Source of the DNA: Pseudomonas sp. S37 | GTDB taxonomy: Bacteria > Pseudomonadota > Gammaproteobacteria > Pseudomonadales > Pseudomonadaceae | Length of the DNA: 64,000 bases | Direction of reading: 5' to 3' | NCBI RefSeq assembly: GCF_016658545.1 | Contig: NZ_JACVZC010000001.1 | Location: forward strand, 124,001 to 188,000 | Shown here: piece by piece, positions 27,317-36,299 of the stretch | Position numbering within the stretch: the first letter of the stretch is position 1 | Layout of the letters: each line of letters starts with the position of its first letter | Position numbers and translations under genes: made by a program | The notes under the pieces: generated by a model | The model's database searches: none | What the model was told of the DNA's origin: nothing | What the model saw: only the letters and a program-made list of their open reading frames with translations

Positions 27317-28275
27317 ATACCGATGCGCTCCTGCGCTCATTACCTGACCTTCCTGACGTCCTGGCCAAAATCCAAAGCGGGCTCTACACGCTATGTGGTG
27401 GTGTAGTCCGGCATGCGTCTGGCACGGGCAAAGGAGGACAGATTGTTGGGCACCTGCTTTTCCCTGGCGATGCGCTGCAGACGCAGGAAAGCCTAAAGAA
27501 TTTACAGTCCATGCTGTCGAGCGGGTTGGGGTCTTTGCAATTCGGGGTAGGTCAGCTTCAGCAGAGTATGGGCGTGCTCCAGGGGCTACAGTCCGCGAAC
27601 CTTCTGCTTTCAGGGTTGAACATTGCGGTAACCGCCGTAGGGTTCGTCGTGGTATATGAAAAGCTCAACAAGATCAGCGGGCAGATCGAAGCCCAATCGC
27701 AAGGCATCGCTCAGACGCTCAAAGTGGTTGGGGAGATCCATGACAGGGGCTTGATGCTAGATGAGGCGCGCTTTCAGTCTCTTCGAGACAGCGCGCGCCA
27801 ATTCTGTGAGTGCGATGATGTTGACCAACTGAAAGACCTCATCCCGGAGTTCCATGAGCAGTATCACTACAACAGGTTGGTGTTGGAAAAGCATGCCCCC
27901 ATCGCACGGAGTAGTCTCGAGCGTCTGGGTGAAATTGGCCTGCTGCAAGATCGCCTCATCCACCTCAGCCTGATGATGTCGCATGTGCAAATGAAGATCG
28001 GCGCGGCCAAATTTGGCCATGAGTGCCTCTTGCGGCTCGAGGGTGATCTCAGCCGTTTCAATGCTCTGCGCGTTGAGGCGTTGGCAAGTGACCGACAGCT
28101 GGCCTCTTCAGTCACTCAAGAACAGTTCGCAGAGTTGACCGGCTTCCTGCAGCGCGGAAAACAGATCAGGCCCGCTCTCAATTATCAGGCCGATGTCATC
28201 ACTTTGGAGGTTGAGCATCCTGGTTTGCTGGATCGAGCATCGACGGGCAACCAGATCATGCTGCTCGTAGCATGA
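27307..28275 (+). CDS. Partner of the YaaW-like protein, one membrane segment and helical domain
   Basis: A 322-aa protein beginning at ATG 27307, with GGAGG inside the end of the YaaW-like gene. Around residues 55-90 it has serine/glutamine-rich heptad-like repeats (LSSGLGSLQFGVGQLQQSMG), then a transmembrane segment (LNIAVTAVGFVVVYEKL) near residues 105-121, followed by a long helical soluble part (SGQIEAQSQGIAQTL, DEARFQSLRDSARQF). No family is recognised. The overlap with the YaaW-like gene implies coupled translation and a shared role at the membrane. Confidence 0.7.
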   Translation: MPVNTDALLRSLPDLPDVLAKIQSGLYTLCGGVVRHASGTGKGGQIVGHLLFPGDALQTQESLKNLQSMLSSGLGSLQFGVGQLQQSMGVLQGLQSANLLLSGLNIAVTAVGFVVVYEKLNKISGQIEAQSQGIAQTLKVVGEIHDRGLMLDEARFQSLRDSARQFCECDDVDQLKDLIPEFHEQYHYNRLVLEKHAPIARSSLERLGEIGLLQDRLIHLSLMMSHVQMKIGAAKFGHECLLRLEGDLSRFNALRVEALASDRQLASSVTQEQFAELTGFLQRGKQIRPALNYQADVITLEVEHPGLLDRASTGNQIMLLVA

Positions 28276-28644
28276 TGTAAACCATGTTGGAGGATTGCGA
28301 AGCCCTTGGGTATCGTCTTAGCGCATTGAAAGCTCCGTGAGCTTGAGGACGAGCTGGAAGCAGAGCTTGTCCATCGTCCTTTCCCAATGTCCTGCAGGTA
28401 GCCAAGATGCTTGATACTGTCTGAGTATCGATTGCTGATTGTTCGAACCAGCAACATTGTGCGGCCCTCGCGCACAAAACCTCTTCCCAGATATTGATTG
28501 CTATGCCTCCAGCTATCAGCTGGTGCGCCACTATATGGCTACCACTGATTCATTAGCTGGGCTAGGATTGGCCAGTTGCAATGTCACTGAGCGTGCCGGA
28601 CTGCCCGGGCCGCCGCTATTGGTAAGCCAGAAAGGAATCGAGCG
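28276..28644. other. Intergenic region upstream of the Gabija operon
   Basis: About 370 bp with no gene I can support. A pair of short frames at 28284-28401 would read as a small helical peptide only with a frameshift and has no ribosome site. The Gabija promoter should lie here; no clear box was found. Confidence 0.35.
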
Positions 28645-30600
28645 TTGTTACTCAAAAAAATGCGCGTCTGTGGTTTTCAGTCGTTTGGCGGCGAGCCGGT
28701 TATCATCGATTTCGAAAAGCTGACTTTTTTCATCGGCCCTAATGGATCTGGCAAGACAGCGACATTGCAGGCCTTGTGCCGCCTGTTTGCGTTTGACCCC
28801 AATCAGCGTCGTCTGCGTAGATCTGACTTCTTCGTTCCTCATGATGAAGAGGAGGTGCCGAAGGAGCGCAAGCTGTGGATCGAGGCTGATTTTCATTTCC
28901 CAGAGATCGCTGATCAGACCCAAGAGCATCCCACCATCCCCTGCAATTTTGGTCACATGCGCCTGGATGACATTGGTGGTGTTCCCCGTGTGCGGTATCG
29001 CCTGGACGCGACGCTTGGCCTTGATGATGAGATCGAGCAGACCCTGCGTTATGTCTCAGAAGCAGAAGAAGATGGCACTCCCATCATTACAGCCCCGGTA
29101 CCACGCGACGAGCGCAACCAGATTCAAGTGCATTATCTGCCGGCGCGGCGAGACCCCGCCGAACACATCACATACGGTGCGAATGCACTATTGGGACGCC
29201 TGCTGCGAGCGGTCAACTGGACGGATCAACGGGAAGAGATCAGCAAGCTTTCTGAAAATATTTCAAAAAGCCTTCGCAACAATCGGTCGGTCAGCAATCT
29301 GGGGGAGGGAATCGCTAAGGCGTGGGGACATTTGCACAAAGGGCATTTTTTTAAAGACCCGAGTCTGACGTTCGTCGCTAGCGAAATCGAATCCCTGCTG
29401 CGGCATTTGTCGGTATCTTTTACCCCTGGCCATGGCGAGCAGCAGGTCGACTTTTCCAGGTTGAGTGACGGTCAGAAGTCGATGCTTTACCTGACGCTGG
29501 TGCTGTCTTCCCAGGCTGTCGGCAGGGCCGTGCTCAAGGGCGATGATGACTCATTCGACGTTGATAAATTAAGGCCTGCCGTATTCACCATCGTTGCGCT
29601 GGAGGAGCCAGAGAACAGCCTATCGCCTCACTACCTAGGGCGAATCGTATCGGCGCTCAAAGTATTGGTGGAGGATGAAGAGTCCCCGGACGCTCAAGCG
29701 CTGATTGCAACGCATGCACCCTCGATGCTGCGACGCGTAGAGCCCGAGAATATCCGTTACCTGAGGCTTGATGAGTCCCGTCGTACAGTGGTTACGACCA
29801 TTAAGATGCCGAGAGAAAAGGACGGCGAGCAATACAAGTATGTGCGCGAAGCTGTTCAGGCATTCCCCGAGGTGTACTTTGCCAGGCTGGTTATTCTTGG
29901 CGAGGGCGACAGTGAGGAAATCGTACTGCCGAGGCTGCTTGCTGCCAAAGGTCTTCTTGTGGACGAGGCCGCCGTCTGCATCGCGCCTCTTGGCGGTCGG
30001 CACGTAAACCATTTCTGGCGCCTTTTGAGTGGTCTGGATATCCCCTATGTGACGCTCGTTGATCTCGATGTCGCACGTTTCGGAGGTGGGTGGGGGCGTA
30101 TCAAATATGTGGCTAAGCAGCTTCTGGAACACCGCCGGGATGATCAATTCCTGTCCATGGCCGAGATCAAAGGTCTGCCGAAATGGAACGATGCCACAAA
30201 CAAGATTCTCAAGGTCGAGAAAGACCCCAAAAGCACGAGTTACATCGGTGTATTGGAGGATCTGGACATCTTCTTTTCTGCGCCGATGGACTTGGATTTC
30301 GCCATGTTGTGCGCATTTCCCAAAGCCTTTGGCGTTGAGACTGCTGACCTGACTGCACCCAACGTAGGTACGGTCAAATCAGTGCTGGGCGACAGCTTTT
30401 TCGATAAGACCCAGTACAGCGTGCTTCAACGCAGTTATTTCGGCGCCTATCACAAGCTGTTCAAACTCGACAGCAAGCCGAAGTCGCACATCCAGGCCCT
30501 AGCGAGCCTCGACAACGAAGAGCTCATCAAGAAAATGCCGGCATCGCTTGGACGGCTGGCTGACCGGGTGATTGAGCGAGTGAAGGAACTTCACGAATGA
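28645..30600 (+). CDS. gajA: Gabija endonuclease GajA (OLD-family ATPase-TOPRIM)
   Basis: A 651-aa OLD-family nuclease of the Gabija anti-phage system. I chose TTG 28645 (MLLKKMRVCGFQSF) because AAAGGAA lies 8 bp upstream; ATG 28660 is an alternative. The ABC-type ATPase domain has Walker A GPNGSGKT (31-38), signature LSDGQKSMLYL, Walker B IVALEEPENSLSPHY and H-loop IATHAPSMLRR. The TOPRIM domain has its glutamate in GEGDSEE (419-425) and DLD (473-475). GajA cuts DNA when nucleotide levels fall during phage infection. The UvrD-like gajB follows with a 4-bp overlap, which is the diagnostic arrangement. Confidence 0.9.
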   Translation: MLLKKMRVCGFQSFGGEPVIIDFEKLTFFIGPNGSGKTATLQALCRLFAFDPNQRRLRRSDFFVPHDEEEVPKERKLWIEADFHFPEIADQTQEHPTIPCNFGHMRLDDIGGVPRVRYRLDATLGLDDEIEQTLRYVSEAEEDGTPIITAPVPRDERNQIQVHYLPARRDPAEHITYGANALLGRLLRAVNWTDQREEISKLSENISKSLRNNRSVSNLGEGIAKAWGHLHKGHFFKDPSLTFVASEIESLLRHLSVSFTPGHGEQQVDFSRLSDGQKSMLYLTLVLSSQAVGRAVLKGDDDSFDVDKLRPAVFTIVALEEPENSLSPHYLGRIVSALKVLVEDEESPDAQALIATHAPSMLRRVEPENIRYLRLDESRRTVVTTIKMPREKDGEQYKYVREAVQAFPEVYFARLVILGEGDSEEIVLPRLLAAKGLLVDEAAVCIAPLGGRHVNHFWRLLSGLDIPYVTLVDLDVARFGGGWGRIKYVAKQLLEHRRDDQFLSMAEIKGLPKWNDATNKILKVEKDPKSTSYIGVLEDLDIFFSAPMDLDFAMLCAFPKAFGVETADLTAPNVGTVKSVLGDSFFDKTQYSVLQRSYFGAYHKLFKLDSKPKSHIQALASLDNEELIKKMPASLGRLADRVIERVKELHE

Positions 30601-32261
30601 TCAAGCCCGAGGATTGGAGTCCATCAGAAGGCATCGTGCTTGAGCCTAATGCTGAAATTGCTGTGCGCGAGCAGCAGCGTTGCGTGGCATTGACGGCGGG
30701 GCCTGGGGCAGGAAAGTCGGAGCTGCTGGCTCAGCGAGCTGATTACCTCCTTACAACAGGCGCCTGTCGTTACCCCAAACGGATTTTGGCCATTGCATTC
30801 AAGATCGACGCCAGTAACAACCTGAAGGAGCGCGTATGGCGTCGGTGCGGCTCAGCGTATGCAGGGCGTTTCGATAGCTACACGTTCCATGGTTTTGCGA
30901 AGAAAATTATTGATCGATTCCGACCGGTACTCACTGGCGCCAATGCTCTGGATTCTGGTTTCAAGGTCGTTGGGAGCGGTAAGGCGCACCCGGAGCAAAC
31001 CGAGTTTAAGCTGCTCATCCCGCTCGCCATCAAAATTCTGGAGGCCTATCCTCAAGCTGCCAATGCAATCCGACAGACTTACAGCGACGTGTTCCTCGAC
31101 GAGTTTCAGGATTGCACCGAAGAGCAGTACGCGTTGGTCAGCAAGATTTTCTTGGGATCCGGGCGGCGTGTGACTGCGGTCGGTGATGCGAAGCAGAAGA
31201 TCATGGGATGGGCAGGTGCTCTGGAGGGAATCTTTGGCACGTTCGCGGGTGATTTCGACGCGTTGCGCCTCAACATCTACCGGAATTTTCGTTCACAGCC
31301 GCAGTTGCTGCGGTTGCAAAACGAGATCGTGAAAGTACTCGACCCCGTTTCTGAGATGCCTGCTGAACTCCTGGAAGGGGACGGGGGAGAGGTGCATCTT
31401 CTGCATTACGCAGACTGCGAAGATGAAGCTGAGGATTTGGCCGCGAAGATCAGCGAGTGGATCAACGTTGAAGGTATTGCTCCGGCCAGAATCGCAGTTC
31501 TGGTGCGTATCCAGCCCGAAGCTTACACCGTGAGGTTGGCCGCGGCACTCGAGAAGTGGGGCATCAGCTATCGAAATGAAAGCCGCATGCAAGACCTGTC
31601 AACCGAGCCTATCGCATTAGTCGTGGTCGACTACCTGCTGTGCATTTATGGTTCACGAGAGCCTCAGGCGTGGACGCGCCTCATGCGCCGCATTGTCCCA
31701 CCCGAGGATGATGTCGCGGGGAGCTTCAAAACCAATTGGGGCAGGTTCATCAAGGAGGCACGAAAATCCGCCTCAGAAGATTTGGTCGGCAACACGTACG
31801 ACCAGCGATGGACGCTTCTGAAAGAGTTCTTCCTGATGGTAGGCACGCCCTTGCTCGTGGGGCTCTCGCACGATTATGAAACGCCAGGGCGCCTCAGAGA
31901 GCTCGTCTTGGAGGTGAAGGAGTACATCGACGAAGCCTTGAAGAAAGAGCCTGACCTTTTGAAGGCCTTGGCACAGCTCTCTGATGATCAATCGATTCGG
32001 ATATTGACAGTGCACAAGAGCAAAGGCCTGGAGTTTGATACAGTGGTGTTGCTTGGGGTCGAAAATCAAGCCTACTTTGGCAACGATCCGCAAGAGGTGC
32101 GATGCACGTTCTTCGTTGGGGTATCGCGCGCCGAGAGGCGGCTGGTGGTGACGACAGCGAGCCATCGAGAGAACCTTGCTGGTCTCGGGTACTGGAAATC
32201 AAGTCGTACGGCACACGCTGAGTTTCTGGGATATACGGGGCTTTGGAAAACGCATCCCTGA
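30597..32261 (+). CDS. gajB: Gabija helicase GajB (UvrD-like)
   Basis: A 554-aa SF1A helicase. Motifs in order: Walker A GPGAGKS (35-41), motif II DEFQD (168-172), motif III VGDAKQKIMGWAGA, motif IV region YRNFRSQPQLLRL, motif V VHKSKGLEFDTVVLLG and motif VI FVGVSRAERRLVV. Its start overlaps the gajA stop (ATGA). In Gabija, GajB senses DNA ends and hydrolyses nucleotides, which relieves inhibition of GajA. The protein is slightly longer than the B. cereus GajB. All motifs are intact, so the system looks functional. Confidence 0.9.
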   Translation: MIKPEDWSPSEGIVLEPNAEIAVREQQRCVALTAGPGAGKSELLAQRADYLLTTGACRYPKRILAIAFKIDASNNLKERVWRRCGSAYAGRFDSYTFHGFAKKIIDRFRPVLTGANALDSGFKVVGSGKAHPEQTEFKLLIPLAIKILEAYPQAANAIRQTYSDVFLDEFQDCTEEQYALVSKIFLGSGRRVTAVGDAKQKIMGWAGALEGIFGTFAGDFDALRLNIYRNFRSQPQLLRLQNEIVKVLDPVSEMPAELLEGDGGEVHLLHYADCEDEAEDLAAKISEWINVEGIAPARIAVLVRIQPEAYTVRLAAALEKWGISYRNESRMQDLSTEPIALVVVDYLLCIYGSREPQAWTRLMRRIVPPEDDVAGSFKTNWGRFIKEARKSASEDLVGNTYDQRWTLLKEFFLMVGTPLLVGLSHDYETPGRLRELVLEVKEYIDEALKKEPDLLKALAQLSDDQSIRILTVHKSKGLEFDTVVLLGVENQAYFGNDPQEVRCTFFVGVSRAERRLVVTTASHRENLAGLGYWKSSRTAHAEFLGYTGLWKTHP

Positions 32262-32348
32262 GCTGGAGATCTCGCTTGATTGGCTACTGCGCAGCCTTCA
32301 TTTCGTCATGCGTAAGGGCCACCTGAAGGTCGTCTCTAGATGCGGCCT

Positions 32349-32519
32349 TTAGCTGTGGCCGGGGGAATCCAAATACTGCTGAACCTGCTCTGCCAACTCC
32401 TCCAGCGCATCAGCCAAGCGACGGTCTTCTCTGGCATCTCCAGACTCTGGGCGAAAGCTTTGGCAATGCCTGAGCAAGGCTTCACAATCGTTGGTATTCA
32501 GATCTAGTTGGATGAGCAT
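32349..32519 (-). CDS. Small acidic protein, 56 aa, unknown function
   Basis: A short gene starting at ATG 32519 and stopping at 32349. It reads MLIQLDLNTNDCEALLRHCQ and continues with a charged helix (EDRRLADALEELAEQVQQYL). An AGGG sequence about 8 bp upstream could serve as ribosome site. The strongly helical, charge-balanced composition is protein-like. It lies 57 bp downstream of the HTH-ImmA gene on the same strand and may be the last gene of that operon. No family is assigned. Confidence 0.5.
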   Translation of the reverse strand: MLIQLDLNTNDCEALLRHCQSFRPESGDAREDRRLADALEELAEQVQQYLDSPGHS

Positions 32520-32576
32520 GCAAGAGCCCTGGGAGAAAGAGTGGCGCGACGGTAGTGCTCCGTCGCGCAGTTATGT

Positions 32577-33776
32577 TTAACGGTCTCTGTTGAAGGGCAG
32601 CACCACGCCGCCTTCCTGTGCCTGAGTGGCGGGTCGATTGACGGAACTCTTTAGCTTGGCAAGATGTATCACTGGTGCCTTGTTGGTGAGGTAGTTCTGA
32701 GGCAGCCCAGTCAGTTTTTCGATGTCTCCGGCTGCCAAACCTACGTACCCCGAAACGGACTCCAGGGGGAGAACGCCAGACGACGCCAGCAGCTCGATGG
32801 TACGTTTAAGTAGACGAACCTGCTCAGGTGCTCGGCCATCGTCTCCCGGCTCTGCCTTGACACCCCAACGTGCAGAGCGACGCTTGAACAAAAGGGACTT
32901 GGCATCATCATCAATGACCTTGAGTGCCCACAACCTCATCACCATGGCTGCAACCGACACTCCCCAGCGCTGTTTCAACAGCAGAAGGCTGTCGAGCGTC
33001 ACAGGAGTTTTCACATCCGAAGCGAACGTCTCTGCGGGGAGCAAAAATGCTCCGGCGAACCGGTGAGCTTGATCCTCCATCAGCTTGTAGCGATCAGGAT
33101 CTGTTGAGCGCGCAATCCCCTTGTGCAGAATCAAATGGCCAAGTTCATGCGCCAAGTCGAAGCGACTGCGGAATCCATTCCCTTTGTCAGAGGAGAGCAG
33201 CACAAATGGGCGGCCCAGTGCATGGCTCCAAGCGGAGAGGCCTTCAATGGTCGCCACTCCCGTCTCTTCGCGCACGACAATCACGCCGGCACCTTCGACT
33301 GCAAGTGCCAGGTCAGGAATTGCACGGCGGCCAAGGCTCCAGAGGTCACGGCATTCGGAGGCCGCGTCTTCGATATCCGAGCTGGTAATTTGCTCGGGAT
33401 CGGTGAAGGAGCGGGTAGGCAGATTTACCTCAGGGAAGTCGACGAACTCACCCAGGGACAGAACAACGTCTTGGGCCCATTCCAGCCGAGCTTCCAGCAT
33501 TGATCGCGCAGCAGCGTGAGCTGATGCGTTGCTGCGAAACAGGGGCAGTGAGCATTTTTCTGGCAGCGGTCGAGTGAACCACTCGGGGCTCACCCCGACG
33601 GCTTGAGACAGGTTTGTGAGTGCCTCTACTTCTGGCGCCTGCAGGCCATTCTTCCATTTGCTGATCGTAGCGGTGGAGACACCGACCTCAGCAGCCAGTT
33701 GGACTTGAGTTAATGCTCGAGCCGCGAGCGCCTGTATCAGGCGCCCGGGCTGAAAGTCGATAATTCCGCGGCTCAT
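32577..33776 (-). CDS. HTH (XRE) regulator fused to ImmA/IrrE-type metallopeptidase
   Basis: A 399-aa protein. Residues about 10-65 are an XRE helix-turn-helix (LTQVQLAAEVGVSTATISKW). The C-terminal two thirds form an ImmA/IrrE zinc peptidase with the HEXXH motif HELGH at 210-214 (RFDLAHELGHLILHKG). Proteins of this form cleave or control phage and ICE repressors in response to DNA damage. Its start overlaps the stop of the upstream gene by 4 bp, so the two are coupled. It probably regulates its own operon through the palindrome at 34449 and may act as a toxin-antitoxin-like or defence switch. Confidence 0.85.
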   Translation of the reverse strand: MSRGIIDFQPGRLIQALAARALTQVQLAAEVGVSTATISKWKNGLQAPEVEALTNLSQAVGVSPEWFTRPLPEKCSLPLFRSNASAHAAARSMLEARLEWAQDVVLSLGEFVDFPEVNLPTRSFTDPEQITSSDIEDAASECRDLWSLGRRAIPDLALAVEGAGVIVVREETGVATIEGLSAWSHALGRPFVLLSSDKGNGFRSRFDLAHELGHLILHKGIARSTDPDRYKLMEDQAHRFAGAFLLPAETFASDVKTPVTLDSLLLLKQRWGVSVAAMVMRLWALKVIDDDAKSLLFKRRSARWGVKAEPGDDGRAPEQVRLLKRTIELLASSGVLPLESVSGYVGLAAGDIEKLTGLPQNYLTNKAPVIHLAKLKSSVNRPATQAQEGGVVLPFNRDR

Positions 33777-34414
33777 GATGCAGTTTGCCGCCCCGTGTCG
33801 AGCACCTTCGTCTTGAGCTTGGGCTGGGCACGGTCTACTTGCTTCGGCGCTTGTTCGTACCGAGAGAGGAACGTTTCGAGCGGCTCGCGGAAGAGCCAGT
33901 CCTCCAGGGTGTCGTCAGGTACGGCGATATAGATTTTCAACGGTTTCTCGGGGTGGTGGCTCAGCGAGCCACTGAAACAAGCAACGATGAACAGGGTACC
34001 GCTTTCGATCTCGACTGGGCCGAACAACGAGGGCTGCAGCAGGTGAGCAATCGCCTGGTTGTCTTCAGCGAGACGGCGACGGGTGACGCTGCGGCTGCTG
34101 TTATTCCAGGCGGTTTCCGAGATGTTCAGGCGGCACAGTTTGAAGATGCCAGATTGGCCCACCACAACACCATTCCCCTTCAGCGGAACCATTTCCGCAC
34201 CCGCAGCCAACAGCGCCTCATTGAACACTTCGTTCATGTGGAAATGACGCATCTGGCCCAAAGCATTTTTGCGATGCCCTGTGACCAGGTCTTTCGTTGC
34301 TGTGAAAGCGCGCATGGCGCCGGCATCCAGTGCGTCCTCGATACCCATCAGCAGGTCGCGCGGAACGTTGGCCATGATCAGTTCGGGAATGGAGAGAGCA
34401 GGTTTTGGGGTCAT
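33773..34414 (-). CDS. Partner of the HTH-ImmA protein, unknown function
   Basis: A 213-aa protein starting at ATG 34414 and overlapping the HTH-ImmA start by 4 bp. No domain is recognised. It contains KNALGQMRHFHMNEVFNEAL, EMVPLKGNGVVVGQSGIFKL and IAVPDDTLEDWLFREPLETF. The two-gene arrangement with an ImmA/IrrE protease suggests that this is the substrate, cognate effector or co-regulator. It is first in its operon and divergent from the gene at 34594. Confidence 0.65.
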   Translation of the reverse strand: MTPKPALSIPELIMANVPRDLLMGIEDALDAGAMRAFTATKDLVTGHRKNALGQMRHFHMNEVFNEALLAAGAEMVPLKGNGVVVGQSGIFKLCRLNISETAWNNSSRSVTRRRLAEDNQAIAHLLQPSLFGPVEIESGTLFIVACFSGSLSHHPEKPLKIYIAVPDDTLEDWLFREPLETFLSRYEQAPKQVDRAQPKLKTKVLDTGRQTAS

Positions 34415-34448
34415 CGGTTGAGACCTCTGGTTTCGATGAGCGCGATTT

Positions 34449-34468
34449 TACACCAAAAATATTTCGTG
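34449..34468. promoter_or_regulatory. Imperfect palindrome between divergent genes, candidate operator
   Basis: The 20-bp sequence has outer arms ACAC and GTGT around an AAA/TTT core, with 16 of 20 positions symmetric. It sits 35 bp upstream of the start of the ImmA-partner gene, where a promoter is expected, and the operon encodes an XRE DNA-binding domain. It is a reasonable autoregulatory operator; nothing stronger can be said from one copy. Confidence 0.4.
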
Positions 34469-34593
34469 TGGATAGGCTTCGCTTGCTCAGCGTTTCTGGT
34501 TACGCTTGCTCTGGTCACTTCGCTTAGCCTCCGTTCCAGACCGAGAGGTGTTGCGCCATGCCATATGCCCTTTGAGAAGCCAGGAAAGCCGAT

Positions 34594-36126
34594 ATGCCGG
34601 GGAAAACACCGTGGGAAGCTGCGATTGAGGTTGAGCCCAAGACCGCCTCTGAACGTTACTTGAGCCAGCTTGCGCACCGTGCGTTCTTGAGCTTGTGGTG
34701 CTATGGCAATGTTCACACCGACGAAGGCAAAACCTCGGAATCAGGGGATGGCAAAGAGCTCTGCGACCTGCTCGTGGTGTTTGGAAGCCACATATTGATT
34801 TTCTCGGACAAGGAGTGTGCGTACACCGCTCACGCTGATCCTTTGGTGGCTTGGGGGCGCTGGTACAAACGCGCTGTTGATAAATCGGTAAGCCAATTGT
34901 TGGGTGCTGAAAAATTCATCCGCGAACATCCCGATCGGCTCTACCTGGACAAGCAGTGCAGCGTGCCGTTTCCTTTCCGTTTGCCGGACATGAAAGAGGC
35001 GGTCATTCATCGCATAGCCGTCACCCGAGGCTCGTATGACGCTGCCGTTGCGCGTTGGAAGGGCGAAAGCAGCACCAGCTTGATGATCAACACAGAGCTT
35101 GAAGGAAAAGCAGGACATCTGAAGACGCCCTTCGCCATTGGCTGGCCCGCCGGAAGAGATCGTTTCGTTCACGTGCTCGATGAGTTGACCTTGGATGTGT
35201 TGTTGGGCGAACTCGACACTGTCGCTGACTTGGTCGAGTACTTTTCGGAAAAGGAGCGTTTCTTCAACAGCGCTAAATACATCATCGTGCCGGGCGAGGA
35301 AGAGCTGATTGCGCTCTACCAGACGACCGTCGTCGATGGCCGGCATATTCTGCCGCACATCGCTGCCGGCTCCAGCATGATCACCGTGCCGGAGGGTGGA
35401 TGGAAGACCTTCAATGTGAGCTCGAAGCGCGCCGCGCGTGACGCTGCTAATAGACGGAGCTATCAGTGGGATCACATCATCGAGCATCAGTCGAAGTTCA
35501 TCAGGTCTGCCCAGTCCGTTTCTGTGTTGGGGGGTGAGAACAGCGTGGATCAGCAAGAAGAGCTTGTCAGGGCAATGGCGAGTGAAACCCGCTTCGGTCG
35601 GCGCATGTTGGTAGATGCATTTGACGGCGTCGTGCGTCGCCCAGTCGTTCCTGGTGAGCAGTTTACCCGCCGAGCCCAAAGTCTCTCGGTACCGAATCGG
35701 TATTACGCCTTCACAGTGATGGGGCGTAGACCGTCGGTGGACTATCAGGTTTATAGAGAGAACCGGGCGCAGGTGCTTACCGCCTACTGCCGCGGTGTAA
35801 GGCTGAAGCATCCTGATGCGAGGGAAGTGATTGGAATTGCGATCGACCCTGTGACAACAGATGTCACTTCACAGGATGTTGTCTACCTGGATTTCCTGGG
35901 CCCACCGACAACTGAAGAGCTGGCCGCTGCCCGCAAGGATTGCGATGAACTTGGCATCATGAAAGATTCCGCCATGACGGAAACTGAGTATCTGGCCCAG
36001 GAGTTTCCTGAGCCCAAGTCGATCATGGGGTTTGGCCAGGTGAAGGTGGGGCCTGGCAATCGGGCTGAGCGGCGAGCACAGGCGAGCGCGCAGCGTCGAA
36101 AAGGTGGTGGCAAGCGAGGTCGCTAA
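34594..36126 (+). CDS. Hypothetical protein, possible restriction-nuclease-like N-terminus
   Basis: A 510-aa protein from ATG 34594, with AGGAAA as ribosome site. Residues about 40-75 read SGDGKELCDLLVVFGSHILI followed by FSDKEC. The pattern of an acidic residue, hydrophobic strand, D, strand, then xDK resembles a PD-(D/E)xK or NERD-type nuclease, but the canonical E/D two places before the Lys is Ser, so this is uncertain. The C-terminus is a basic tail (AERRAQASAQRRKGGGKRGR) that could bind nucleic acid. No known family is assigned. It precedes the DUF4062 gene by 173 bp on the same strand. Confidence 0.6.
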   Translation: MPGKTPWEAAIEVEPKTASERYLSQLAHRAFLSLWCYGNVHTDEGKTSESGDGKELCDLLVVFGSHILIFSDKECAYTAHADPLVAWGRWYKRAVDKSVSQLLGAEKFIREHPDRLYLDKQCSVPFPFRLPDMKEAVIHRIAVTRGSYDAAVARWKGESSTSLMINTELEGKAGHLKTPFAIGWPAGRDRFVHVLDELTLDVLLGELDTVADLVEYFSEKERFFNSAKYIIVPGEEELIALYQTTVVDGRHILPHIAAGSSMITVPEGGWKTFNVSSKRAARDAANRRSYQWDHIIEHQSKFIRSAQSVSVLGGENSVDQQEELVRAMASETRFGRRMLVDAFDGVVRRPVVPGEQFTRRAQSLSVPNRYYAFTVMGRRPSVDYQVYRENRAQVLTAYCRGVRLKHPDAREVIGIAIDPVTTDVTSQDVVYLDFLGPPTTEELAAARKDCDELGIMKDSAMTETEYLAQEFPEPKSIMGFGQVKVGPGNRAERRAQASAQRRKGGGKRGR

Positions 36127-36299
36127 ATCGGGTGTGCGATGTCGAGCTTTGAGCGTTGACTGCAGTGCTTGATAACAGAAGCTGCTAAGGCAGAGGATTC
36201 TTTGCAGCAGGGGCGCCGCTCCTGCCGTCCGAGGTTAAGCAGTGCGGCTGTGACTGAGCGCTGGAGTTAAGGAATTGATTGGCGTCTCTGGAGATTGCG

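Noticed and set aside
28284..28401. Small helical peptide split over two frames upstream of gajA
   Set aside because: It needs a frameshift, has no ribosome site, and no homologue is known to me.
34741..35811. 356-codon minus-strand frame inside the gene at 34594
   Set aside because: The plus-strand frame has a ribosome site and protein-like composition; the minus frame has neither.
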